From the NCBI GenBank assembly GCA_039000515.1, contig JBCFYV010000001.1:53996410-54060409 (forward strand): a DNA stretch of 64,000 nt, written 5' to 3'. Position 1 is the first letter of the stretch; the number at the start of each line of letters is the position of its first letter. The stretch comes from Timema cristinae (lineage: Eukaryota > Arthropoda > Insecta > Phasmatodea > Timematidae). Below the pieces are notes generated by a model. That model searched no databases. It was not told the DNA's origin and saw only the letters and a list, made by a program, of their open reading frames with translations. The translations under genes and the position numbers were made by a program. Below, piece after piece: positions 10,825-22,299 of this stretch.

Positions 10825-12074
10825 CCGCGCCTCTTAACTCTTTAAAAAAGAAGGGTGTTGTCTTTCGTTGGGATGTGGAGCAGGCTCGTGCCTTCGATCT
10901 TCTAAAAAGTAAACTTATCTCTCCCGAGGTATTGCGGATGCCCGACTTTTCTATGCCATTTCTTCTTCACGTGGATGCTTCGGCAGTTGCTCTGGGAGCT
11001 GTGCTTTCTCAACGGGCCCCTGGGGGTGTTAGGCCGGTAGCGTTCGCTAGCCGGACACTCACCGAGGCGGAGAGAAGGTACAGTGCCTATGAAAAGGAAT
11101 GCCTGGCATGTGTCAATGGGGTAGAACGGTTTGCGGATTATTTAGAGCAGAGAAAATTTGAATTGTATACCGACAACATGGCGCTGGCATGGATGTGGAA
11201 TCATCCAAAACAACTAGGCAAGGTAGGAAGATGGGTTTGGAGGCTATCTCGATTCAAATTTTCTACCCACCACATCTCGGGGAAACTCAATGTTACTGCG
11301 GACGCTCTATCACGCATGGCAGAAGACTGTGATCCCATTGGGGCAGAGGAAATCACGCCCGCGTCTTTGGTCATTAAATCGATACCAGAGTCCTTTGTTT
11401 CTATCAGGGATCATCAGGGCAGTGACCCATGGTGCCAGGAAATTATGGAAAGGATCAGGAAAGGGGAACAAGTGGGGAAATATTCTATATTGAGGGATCT
11501 TCTTGTAATTACTCTCACTAATGGAAAAGGTAAGAAAGTGGTTGTTCCAGTGTCTGTACGCCCGATGTTAATGAAGTATTTTCATGATTCGGTATTTGGA
11601 GGTCACCTTGGTGTATTAAAGACTGTCAAGAAAATCTCAAGAGAATTCTTTTGGCCTGGGCAATATCAGGACGTTAAGAAATGGGTTAGTCAGTGTGATG
11701 ATTGTCTGATGGCCAAACCAGCCCATAATTCCAAGGTTGGGTTACATTCGGCCGATGTAGCCCAACGCCCTTGGGAGAAGGTGTTCGTTGATTATGTGGG
11801 GCCTATCACCCGATCAACCCTAGGTAACTCTTGTATTCTCGTTTTGGTCGATGCATTTTCCAAATTCGTTATATTGATTCCTTTAAGGAACATGAAAGCT
11901 ACAACTACTGTAAACGCCCTGTGTCGACGAGTGTGGGCATTCTTTGGGGCCCCCAAGACCATAGTGAGTGATAACGGACCTTGTTTCCGATCAACTACTT
12001 TCCATGATATGTGCTTTGGGTGGGGCATTAGGCATATTACCACCAGTCCCTACCACCGGGACCCAACCATGTAG
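10764..12074 (+). pseudogene. pol: RNase H and integrase (N-terminal and core) of Gypsy pol
   Basis: RNase H motifs come first: LLHVDASAVALGAVLSQ near 10,962, YEKECLA and YTDNMAL. The integrase follows: an HHCC zinc domain with HDSVFGGH near 11,583 and CDDC near 11,695, then the catalytic core with Asp in FVDYVGPI near 11,785 and in SDNGPC near 11,968. The frame stops at 12,072-12,074, in the middle of the core. The third catalytic residue, Glu in VERF (12,074-12,076), is in a different frame, so the DDE triad is physically split in this copy. Confidence 0.85.
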
Positions 12075-12629
12075 AAAGGTTTAACAGGAACCTGGGCATA
12101 GCCCTGACCATTTTTCATAATCAGGTACAACAGAAGTGGGATAGGGAGTTAGATTTCTTGAATATGGCTTTTAACTCCGCCTATCACGAATCAACTGGAT
12201 GCTCCCCTGCGTCCGTGTTCCTCGGGCGGGAGCTGATCAACCCTTTATTTAATATTTGGGACATTCATCCCCTGTTAGAGGATAGTGACGAGGTATCCAG
12301 GGAGGATAGATGTAGGAGTGTCTTGGACCATCTTAGGAGGGCACAGAAAAGGGTGGCTAATGCATATAACAAAGGGAGGATTCCCGTTTCGTTTAAAGTT
12401 GGAGATCTTGTTTTATGCAAAGAGTTCCCCTTGAGCTCCGCGGTCGACAAAAGATCTGCAAAGCTGTGCCCCAAGTGGTGTGGTCCATGGGAGGTGACTA
12501 AGTTTCACCCCTGTCACAGTGCTCCTTCAGAAAGATGCTGACCGGGCTGAGACGAGACGCGCTCACGTCAGTCATATAAAGAGTACAAATCCAAGAGTCC
12601 CTAAGGATAATGGAAGGCATATAGTGTAA
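12065..12629 (+). pseudogene. pol: Integrase C-terminal part of Gypsy pol
   Basis: From 12,065 the integrase core continues in a new frame (VERFNRNLG, then NMAFNSAYHESTGCSP and FKVGDLVLC). It ends in a GPY/F-like module, KWCGPWEV, at about 12,472-12,495. A further frame change near 12,505-12,518 leads to a short tail that contains RRAHVSHIK and stops at 12,627-12,629. No chromodomain is visible. The two breaks here bring the number in pol to four. Confidence 0.75.
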
Positions 12630-13487
12630 TGTAGGTTAAGTATTTCGCATATATGTGTATAGTGATAAGTTAGTTGTAAGTATGAGTATCTCCATGATAT
12701 ATATATATAAGCCCGGGCCCGTGGCAAAATAAACATTTAATAGCTGTTGGACTCCATCTAAATGGTTTAAGTTAAGGGAGCCTAATATAGGACTATGACC
12801 GTAGCCTATTATATTATCGATATTGTGGACCTGGTGATAGGAACGAGAAGACACCATAAAAGTGTGACAGTGTATATTATGTGCAGTATGCTCTAGTGCC
12901 TCGTCTGAATATTTATGCCATTACGTCCTCGTATGAGAGTGAGGATGTAAAATAAATGGCTAGTTGTAGCGTGTGTCTTTCAAAAGGAACAAATCAGATT
13001 AATGAATTGGCGGAACTATTCATGGGTATTATAATGTACCTGTCTTGGTGAACACTAACTCTTGTCTCTTATGTGCAGCTCTGAGAACTCCCATTACCTC
13101 ACGTCTTCCGTTCCCTTATTTCCCCTGTCTGTGCGTGATGGAATAGAACGCTGTGGAGAACATGCCAAAAGGCATGAAAGAAGGCATTTACAACTCCAAG
13201 AGCAGTTATCCTGGACGGCTGAGAATGAGACCGAGCAGTTGTGAAAGGTGGACCTGTCCAGGATGGAGCAGCGAGCGGCTGGAGATGCGGTGCCTCAAAC
13301 CTTGTGGGGTCCAGATATCCCAAGGAAGATGTTGCTGGACCGAAATAAGGACAACGCGAGAAGAACACCGAAAGTAACCCCAAGTATCTTCACCTTCCCA
13401 AAGGAGCCAGGGACAGTCACCAGGAACAGTCAGCGATGCTGACCATAACAACACCCCCCCCCCAACGCCAGATCAAGGGGGGAGATT
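12630..13487 (+). other. 3' internal region of the Gypsy element, no env recognised
   Basis: About 860 bases lie between pol and the 3' LTR. There are only short open stretches (13,062-13,244 and 13,248-13,442, the same frame separated by a TGA) with no signal peptide or membrane segment. A good splice acceptor-like TGTCTCTTATGTGCAG ends at 13,078, so a spliced 3' message is possible but unproven. A C-run (13,453-13,463) precedes the polypurine tract. Confidence 0.5.
13475..13485 (+). promoter_or_regulatory. Polypurine tract
   Basis: AAGGGGGGAGA lies immediately before the 3' LTR, the standard plus-strand primer position. Confidence 0.85.
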
Positions 13488-15101
13488 TGTAGCAATTATT
13501 GCTACAAGGCGTCTAAAAAAGGGAGAGTCAACAAGAACAGCGCTTACCCAATTTCACCGACCGGACGAGCGAGCGGAAAAGGACGTCCACACACGATAAC
13601 AACAGTGCAACATCTAAGAGCGATGATCCTAGTGCTGCATTTTGCCGCTACGCACCACCACTTGTCTCAAGAACATGGACGCCGAGAACAGCGTGGAAGA
13701 GCCTAGGCCTTGATAGAATGTTCTCAACGCACCTAGTACCACGCATCTCCCCCTTTCCATGTGTTTATAATCTGTGATCCCCTCCTTGGTGTAATTCCGT
13801 CTCGAGTGTTCGATAGTTGCGCCATATAAGAGACTGTTCACCAAGATAGCAGCCACTCTTGGATTAGGCTCGGACATTGACGAAGCTTAGGCTTCAAAGG
13901 CAGACTCATATAATGTAAGGAGAAATTCTTTTTCGGCTTAAAAATAAATATTATGTAATTTTCTAAAATTCCTTTTGGCTTTACGTATATTTATTGTTAT
14001 TTACCGTCATAGATGAATATTCATTTATTTTACTAAATATTAAAATAACTTCACTTATGTTACGCATGATAAATAGGACTTTACTTATAATACAAAGTAA
14101 TGTGGGGAAGTTTTTAAGGCGAGTTTTGAATTTTTCTAATGTTAGCCAAATCTTGTTTATCAACTTGGATTCAGTTATTTAACTTTAAAATTATGTTTTC
14201 AAAGCGTGTTGTCTTAATATCCATATTAAGAAGTTTTATAATATTAGGCCTTAATGATTTAGTTGTTGGAATGCGGGACGTTAATAATTATTCTTGTATA
14301 GTTAACGTTATGTATCTAACTTAGGAATTATTTTGCATAGTTCTTGAACGTGGCAGAATGGTAATAATAATTTTTTCTTATGATAAAGTTAGGAATTATC
14401 CTTAACGTTTAATGTGAGAATTTCTAAGTTTATTCTGTATTACTTCAAATTTTGGAGGATTCCGTAATTTGTGGAGACGTCATGCGTAGGCTGATCTTTA
14501 ATGGGGCAATCACGGAACTATAATACTGTTAGTTACAATTTTGACTTGCACTAAAATAAGTCATTGCTAAAATTCTCATTTAAGTTTTTTATATTGTTAT
14601 ACGCCATGTTTATAATGCTAGACATTAAAATTTAATACACGTACTATAATAGAAAGTCTTGTAAAAAACAATAATAATAGATTGTTATTATTCAGCTTTT
14701 ACAGATATTGTATAAAAAAAAAAAAGAATATGCTTAGATTCTTTGAAGAAGTGATATGTTCTTGAATATGAGGCTAAATGAAATAAAAGCAAAGTTTCAT
14801 TAAGACATGAATTTTTTTACTATTATAATTATGCCATTTATCCTTAGGTTTAGATACATATAATTTTGTTGTCCTTTTTAACTTAGCCTTCGTCCTCGTC
14901 GTATCAAAACTAAATTGGTCACTGAAGGAGAACAGTGAGATTACCCTCCTTCTAGGAGATGGGTTGTGTACCCTAATATATTTCACAACAAAAAAACATA
15001 ATATTGTTTACACTTCGCACTCCTATTTTTCTAAATTATTTAATAAAATTAATTATTTTTTTTGTATTGAATCCCTCTAATATCTAGAGCTTGGGATTAC
15101 A
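13488..15101 (+). repeat. 3' LTR of the Gypsy element
   Basis: 1,614 bp, the same as the 5' LTR except for C versus T near 14,904 (T at 8139-8142 in the 5' copy), and an A plus one fewer T in the T-run near the 3' end (about 15,052). Confidence 0.93.
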
Positions 15102-15105
15102 GATG

Positions 15106-16185
15106 AGCTCTAATCTAATATAATATTATTTTTACTTTTTCGCTATTTTACAGGTAGAGAAAGTATTGTGATCGTCAAAAAAATTGAAGACGTGATTTTG
15201 ATGAATATTGACGTTTCATGACCCCCCCGAACCCTAAAAAGTGGTCTTTGCAATGCCGTCTGTCTGTGTGTCTGTTTAAACTTAAAATTAAGAGTAGTTT
15301 AATAAAAGGCAAAAAGATAAAACATCGATTTTCTTAAAATTGGCTCTAATGATTTCGATTAAGATTCGTATTTAGGCTTTGATTAATATTATAAATAAAC
15401 TGGCTATTTTCATTTTCCCATTAAAATTAAGTTTAGTGTAATTTACAGAAGCAGAAACTTTCCTATTTCCGTAAATATTGAGATAGTAAATAAGATTGCT
15501 TTGCAAAATTGTAGTAAAATTAAATTATATTTTTTATATGATATATATTTTTATAAAACCAACAATTTCTGAGAGATTGGCAGATATATTAATACAATTT
15601 TGTGAGCTTTAGTTGTAAAGAGATACTACATAAATATAGTGCAATTTATGCTTGGATTTGTTAATGTATATTATCTCGTTTCACATAATCTATTACGAGT
15701 TTTGAGTAAATATCTCCATTTCTAAATAATAGAGTGATAAAGTCCCTATGGAGTTCCGTACCATTTATATTATTATTGCTTGGTTTATAAACTAAAACTT
15801 CGTTACGTTACGCTAGCCTAATCCCCCCTTTCCCCATGTCACGCAGCGAAACGCTAAGATGGACTCCCTCCATCCCCTCAATTGCGTTACGTAATACATG
15901 TATATCCCCTTAATGGAGGGCGTGAGTATTGATGTTTTGGATTGTGCCACGACACAGCGCTATAATTTGGAAACATCCATTGGGAGAGTAATCTAGTATA
16001 TATGTCTATCTAATAAAAATTAAAATATGTTGACAATCAGCTGTTTTAAGTTTGCGTTGCAATGCATCATGGGTCAGTACACATAGTTTGAATTGCTGCT
16101 CTACTCAAGCAGATTATGCTTTCTATTTTCAGTGAACGTGTGAATAAAGATTTATACAAAAGTAGGTTAAAGTGTTTCTACTGGT
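15106..16185. other. Repetitive upstream DNA of unit 1
   Basis: There is no gene. The start (about 15,130-15,240, ACAGGTAGAGAAAGTATTG to GACGTTTCATGACC) matches 43,970-44,070 and more loosely 44,570-44,640. The segment 15,300-16,180 matches 26,060-26,755, 44,700-45,975 (with an insertion) and 56,810-57,240. A TACGTAA-containing palindromic patch (CGTTACGTTACGCTAGCC and GCGTTACGTAATACATG) lies at about 15,800-15,900 in each copy and may be an old MITE. Confidence 0.5.
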
Positions 16186-16189
16186 TCCA

Positions 16190-16560
16190 CCCCATCATAC
16201 TCATTATCACCATCACCATCATATTCATTATCACCATCACCATCATATTCATTATCACCTTCATATTAACTATCACCATCACCATCATACTCACTATCAC
16301 CCTCATATTAACTATCACCATCATATTAACTATCACCATCACCGTCATAGTCACAATCACCATCATATTCACTATCACCTTCATACTCACTATAACCTTC
16401 ATACTCACTATCACCCTCATATTAACTATCACCATCATATTAACTATCACCATCACCGTCATACTCACAATCACCGTCATACTCAGTATCACCCTCATAT
16501 TCACTATCACCCTCATATTATCTATCAACCTCATACTCACTATCACCACAATATTCACTA
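16190..16560. repeat. 18-bp minisatellite, unit 1
   Basis: Degenerate tandem copies of the 18-mer ATCACCATCATATTCACT and close variants. Long open frames on both strands here are by-products of a stop-free 18-mer. Confidence 0.9.
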
Positions 16561-18204
16561 TTGTGACGTTATTTGCCACCCTACCATGTATTTCTCTATA
16601 TTTTATACTTTCTGTGAATAGTTTCCAATTTAATTTCGTGTGAAATTAAACACTTCATAGTTCGGCCGCTGTATTGCTGGCCTGACAAATAATACTATTT
16701 ACATTCATTCAATAAAATAAAAGGATTGAAGGGACAACGAATAATATTGTTTTAAATATTTTAAATAAGGAATTTTGATTTAAGGAAGAACACTTACCTT
16801 TTATTAAACATATTAATTATCCTTTTAAGAAGTGTGTTGACTTATTTATTTTGAACGTCAGCCAAAGAGTAAAAAAGGCTAGATGTAAATAACTCAAAAC
16901 TAGCGCGCTTTTCAATTCTGACAGATAGAAATAAACATTTAATTCTTTAAGAAAAACATTGTTCACATTCATTGGAATATATTTCAATATTTATATTAAA
17001 TCTGCATTGTATTTGATTTTTATCCCTAGTCCATAGCCAACATTTTATCCTTTGTTTTAAAATATTAGTTTTCTCTTTGGACTTGGAAGTAAAGAATAGA
17101 ACATTTTTAAATTTGATTTTTGAAGACTTTCTGTAAGAGACTGGGTCTTCTTCCTCAGTGTTGGTCCAACATGGAGCCAACTCTGTGGAGCTCCTAATTT
17201 AAAATTATTTTTAAAGTTAATTAATGGTTGTAAATTAGAGTACAAGTAGCAAATGGAAAGCTAAGTGTTTGTGCAAGAACTATACTTTATTTTTTGTTTA
17301 AATTGTGGAAAAATTAGCATTACTAAAGTGAAACAAATTTCTGAAGTTGGTGTTGTTTCATTATGGACTAATTCATTGGTGAGGTCAAGCCAACACTTCA
17401 ACTTTAAATTCACATATTTTTTTACTTCTATCAAAAATCAGCATTCACGTAAGAACTTTTAGAAAGACTAATTAAGAGAATTAATTAACATTTTATTTTA
17501 TGTCTAAATATTGATTTTTTCTTCTTCTTTTTTGTTTAAAAAATACTATTTTATTTGGTCAAATTAGAATTCAATAGGTTAGGATTGGGGTGTGATAAAG
17601 AAAGAAACAATAATAAACTCACAAATGTTCCAATAATTGTTATTTTATACATTTATTTTATTGTAGTCTAAATCATATTTTATTTTTTACAATCTATTTT
17701 TATTTAAATAGTTAATGTTTTATTTTAAGTATTTCCCAGTGGTCTCGAGTATTGAGAGTCGTCGTGCCACTGTCTGAATTAGCCGAGGTAAATATTTTTC
17801 TTTTTGATTATTATTTTCCTCCTAGATCCTAGGAGTGGCGCCCAACAAATAGCACAATTTTATACATCTTGACATTAAATATTGTTATGTAAACAAGATT
17901 CAGAACACACTCATATTAGATACAGTGTTGGGTATTGTATGTCTTTGCATTTTGCTATGCTCATTTGTTTTGTTGTTATCATTTTCTATTGCCATGGGCC
18001 TGTAGTTTTGTTTTGTTTTTATTGTCTAAAATGAAGTGACTGAATAGGGTCCTCTTTTTGTGCATGTGATACATTAAATAATAGTAAAGTCTGAGTTGCT
18101 TAATTCAGTGGTCCTCCCGGTTGTTAAAAATAGGGATTCCTCAGCCGTCAATCCCGAACACACAGAGTAAATTATAATTTATATATAATTAATTTTATTT
18201 ATTT
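16561..18204. mobile_element. Insertion splitting the unit 1 minisatellite, possible truncated LTR element
   Basis: The minisatellite stops at 16,560 and resumes near 18,205. The intervening 1.6 kb is not in the other units. It starts TGTGACGTT and holds TGGCGCCCAAC at 17,836-17,846, a sequence typical of retroelement primer-binding sites. I find no coding region and no clear LTR end just before that site. It could be an LTR plus leader of a truncated element, or unrelated DNA. Confidence 0.3.
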
Positions 18205-18372
18205 TAATCACCACATTATCAACTTTATATTTACTATAACAATCATACTCACTATCACCATTAACCTCACTATCACCCCATACTAAAAATCACCATCATA
18301 CTCACTATCACCCTCATACACACCTCACCATCATACTAACTATCACCTTCATATTCACTATAATCATCATCT
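18205..18372. repeat. 18-bp minisatellite, second part in unit 1
   Basis: Degenerate TCACTATCACC/ATCATACTC repeats, ending in ATCATCTCATCTCATCGGGACATGG, which also closes the array in the other units. Confidence 0.8.
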
Positions 18373-18375
18373 CAT

Positions 18376-21300
18376 CTCATCGGGACATGGAAAAAGCCTC
18401 CACTGATTGGATGTACGATTAGAAGTGTACATTTGGACATCCCCTGGGCATTGTTATATTGATACTGGCTAATATTTCCACAAAACTAGTTTACTAGTGA
18501 TGCAGCCAAGATACGACACATAATCATATATACACACACAAACAAAATTGTATACATTACATAACCGATTTTATTATTGAAACCCTTAAAGATAGTCATG
18601 GAAGAGTTCAGATTGAGTTGGCAAACTGTAATGATAGTACATTTGGAGGTTGTACCTACAATTATATATATGAATGGTCATTTGTTGTATTTGTATCTTC
18701 ATTGATTTGATCATTGTTTAAATTCATCGGTATCAAGTATTTGGTTGAAGAATCTTGTTTGTTAAGAATACTACAAAATATTTTCACTGTTATATTGAAT
18801 TAGTAGATACAGAGAATTTTGGAGTAGAATTTTAAATGTTTTATCAAATCATATATTGATCACCGACTAGATTATTTCCTTCCCATGAAGTTTCCAAGCG
18901 GAATCTATTTCACAAACGATATAATATAACGGGCACTGCAATTAATATTACAAGGAAAGGGGTTAAAGAACTGTCATTACTTTTTTTAGAGCTAAATGAG
19001 ATATGTGTACATAATATTATTGTTAGATATGTGACGCATCTCATCCATCGAAAGTAAACCGCATATTATTATTAGTTATTGTAAAATATCATGAGTGTTA
19101 ATCAAAAGTTTCCTTCGCTGTACAGTTGTTCGGACATGTTTATATTGGTAGCCATTAGAAGAAAAGGAAACGATTAGAATACTTGTAATTGAATTGAAAT
19201 GGGAGCTAATTAAACATAGTCAATAATCATTATTTATTAAGTTATTTATCATGTTTTAAATTAATCATAATCGTAAAATATTACATATAATATATTCTTA
19301 TGTTCCATCTCTATTGAAAACTGATAGTTTCATTAAAGTATTTATTCTTTCTCGTCAAAGAGAAAATATTTTAACTCAATTTTGAAAATTGTGACCTCTT
19401 GATTTTGATGAATATTCACGTTTTATGTATCTGTACTTATGAACAAGAAAAAGTAAATTTTGAAAATTTGTTTGTCTGTCCCTGAACACAGATCTGAAAC
19501 GGTTGAATTGATTTTGTTCAATCTTGATATTTATATATGGCTATCTATACCTACAGATTATTTAATATTCAACCCTAGTCTTTAAGCCAGAGGTTGCATA
19601 TCAGTCGATCGCGATCAACCGGACAACTTTCAGTAGATCACGTAATTAAGCCAAATCATCATTAAAAGTCGATCTTTGAGTTTTCTTAGCTCGCAAATAT
19701 TTAAAGTATTATCAAATGATATTTGAATGTCAACAAAAATAGCTATACATCGTTAATAATAGGTAATGTTATAAGAAAATTAAATATTTTAATATAAGAA
19801 GGTATATTTTATTTATTCTATATGAATTTCTATAAAGGAGGGGACATTAGTTTATTAGGAGATTGAATTATGTGAATAAATATAAAAGGTACAGGTATAA
19901 AGAAAAATAACACTAAATGGGACATCAAGGGATTTTTGATCAGTATATGTCTATTGGGAATCAAAAATGTGGTCGAGGCTTGCTTTAAAATAATAGTAGT
20001 TTACAAATAAGGGTTTTTTTAGTTCCAAATATTTCTAAAATAGATTAAATGATTTTGGTTAAAATGGTTAAAATAGATATCTAGGGAGTATTTTATATGA
20101 TATCCTAAAAAACCATGCTTTACTTATTTTTCTGAAAAAATAAAGTTCGTTTAATGTTAGTTTACAGATCAGGTTTTTTTTTAATTTTTCAAATAATGTT
20201 ATAATGTGTTTAACTATTTGATTCTAATAAGTATCTGGTCTGTTTTTTACAATACACAATTTTTTGTCTTTTTTTTAAATAAAGTTAGTATTATAGTAGT
20301 TTACAAATGACTAGTCTGAAAGATTTGATTGAAAAAAAAAAAGGCTACGGCGACTATGTTTCAAATTGGTATTTGGGGCCTATTTACTAGGCTAAATAAA
20401 ATTATATGTTGATTTTTCTTAGGTGACTATGAGCTATGTAATAAAAACTATATTGGAGTCTTATACAACATATCTTTAAATAATAACTATTCGTTTAGGT
20501 AGTAAATATACATTTTTTTTGACCTATATAAATTATGTTAGGAGCTAGATAGTTAAAACACCTCCTATCTCACATGCCTTAGTGTGAGTACAGTTCCTCT
20601 ATTGTTACAATTTGCCTCTATTTTCCCACCTCATTACATTTATTATGATATATTCGTTATCATTGTAGTTTTAAATAATTTTGGTTTTCACTTTTAATTA
20701 TGTATTTATTTGAACATAATACTATAGTTGATTGCTTTATATGCTACCGTTTCTATTATAGTGTAATTGAGAGAGTATTTTTTTTCACTTTTTGAAAGTT
20801 ACCAAATTGTTTTATTTTTTACAAAGTTATTCTAATATATTGCTTTGTAGGTATTATTAATAAAATTTGGTAGTTAGCTATATTAGTGAGAAAGTTTCTG
20901 ATAAACAATTTTACATCACACATAACTAGTCTTGTCAAATGTAAAAGGGAATATTAATTCTTTATCTAAATTTTCATTGTAAACCAAAATATAATTGGAA
21001 TAACAGCAATAAATTTCAATAAAACCAGGTGTATTATGAATACAAATTTATTTTTCAAACGAGATAAATTACAAATAAGTTCCAGCACATGTGCTCAGAA
21101 CATATACGTTTGTAGACAGTCCTGTTTATTTCTTATTTAAATATTCTGAAAAAAAAATGTATGCATAAAAGATTATAGTAATTGATAAATAAAGTAAAAC
21201 TTACTGTGGAGGATAGTAAGAGTAGAAGCGAAAAATGTGTCATAAGAAACCAAAATTAATTTATAGCCTTGTTAATTTTTTGCTCAATAATTATAACAGG

Positions 21301-21720
21301 GTTCTTTAATATTTCTGGTTTAAGTGTCATTTATAAAATTGTGAATTGCAGTATTGTGCCGTTTTTTATTTGAAACACATATTTATAAAAGTGCAGAAAA
21401 TGTTTGGAATCATGTGGTCACTGATTATGTCGATAATCTTGCATATCTTTAAAACAAATATATAAAATATATTATTAATATTATAGAGTTATATCATAAA
21501 TATTTTTAACTTGAAAACACTATCATACAATTGGCTTAATCTTAAATAAATTTTTATCTATCAGTTGAAAAATAAGATATTTTACTTGAAGTTATTCATA
21601 CACCAATAAAAGTGTTCTGAAACGATTAATTTAACAGATAATGTGCAATTTAAAAACTGTTTTAATAATTTAGTGAAATTTTAATATTCTTCATAACCAT
21701 TTAATCTATGATGAAATTCA
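18376..21720. other. Intergenic repeat block between G1 and G2
   Basis: No gene is recognised. The block corresponds to 27,145-30,000 and 46,195-50,940. Landmarks are CATCGGGACATGG at its start, a segment with CAGTCGATCGCGATCAACCGG near 19,600 and AGATAGTTAAAACACCTCC near 20,550. The order is the same in all copies, so this is old duplicated DNA with private indels. Confidence 0.6.
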
Positions 21721-22072
21721 AGGAGCATAAACCTATTAACGGCAACACCCTTGCACAAACTTTCATGTATATTATTGTAATAGTACACTATCGAGGTGTA
21801 GGAAGTCACCAACGTAAATACATAAACGTATTGCTCAGGTTTCTAAACATAAGTCAAATACAGATTTATACAGCTTAACGAATCTTGTAATTAACATTCC
21901 TTTCTCTTATTTAAAAATAAATCATTCCAAACGGATTGGATGAGTAGTTCTAGTGAAGCTAAACTAAACATTTTAATCATCTCACTAAATTTAAGTACGA
22001 TGTGTTTATATTGTAAAACATGATATAATTCTCTTACCTGGAAAATTAACGTATATATTCGAAGATTTCTAT
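21721..22072 (-). other. Candidate 3' exons of G2
   Basis: 22,038-22,072 would be exon 5 (donor GTAAGAG; 35 nt versus 36 in G4, so one base short). A conserved block around 21,740-21,840 holds a frame reading GDFLHLDSVLLQ then TAA in G2 and G4. The homologous block in G3 contains the solo LTR. The exon 5 acceptor and the terminal exon are uncertain because the copies disagree. Confidence 0.3.
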
Positions 22073-22299
22073 CTTCAGCAACCTAAAACAAACATGAAAC
22101 AGTCCGAAATTTTAGTGGCTTCCCAATAGCAAAAAATAAAAATAAAATAAAATAAAACCAATTTCTTGCTTATATAAAGTAATAGGAGACTTTCAATATC
22201 GTTTAATAATTTAGTGTTGAATAAAATACATTATTCCAAAGGTTTGATCCAGATCAACCATTGCATGACAATATTATAGACCTTATGCCAGAACCTTAC

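Larger units (their letters stand above)
6721..15105 (+). mobile_element. Complete Ty3/Gypsy LTR retrotransposon with GATG target-site duplication
   Basis: This is an 8,377-bp element (6725-15101) flanked by GATG at 6721-6724 and 15102-15105. The 1,615- and 1,614-bp LTRs start TGTAGC and end TTACA. By eye they differ by two substitutions and one base in a T-run, so insertion is very recent. The domain order protease, reverse transcriptase, RNase H, integrase places it in Ty3/Gypsy. There is no env-like gene. The uninterrupted target is visible in the G4 unit (GTGGTCAGATGATGAGCTC, GATG at 55,843-55,846), which proves both ends. Coding frames are broken in about five places, so the copy looks non-autonomous unless the breaks are sequencing errors. 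Confidence 0.95.

Noticed and set aside
13062..13442. env-like third ORF in the Gypsy element
   Set aside because: Short, interrupted by a TGA, with no signal peptide, membrane anchor or recognisable motif.
16116..16643. Overlapping open frames of 133-175 codons on both strands
   Set aside because: By-product of the same minisatellite.
20500..21000. A gene in the conserved intergenic block (also 29,200-29,500 and 49,750-50,100)
   Set aside because: Conservation is no higher than in the rest of the unit, and the short frames differ between copies.
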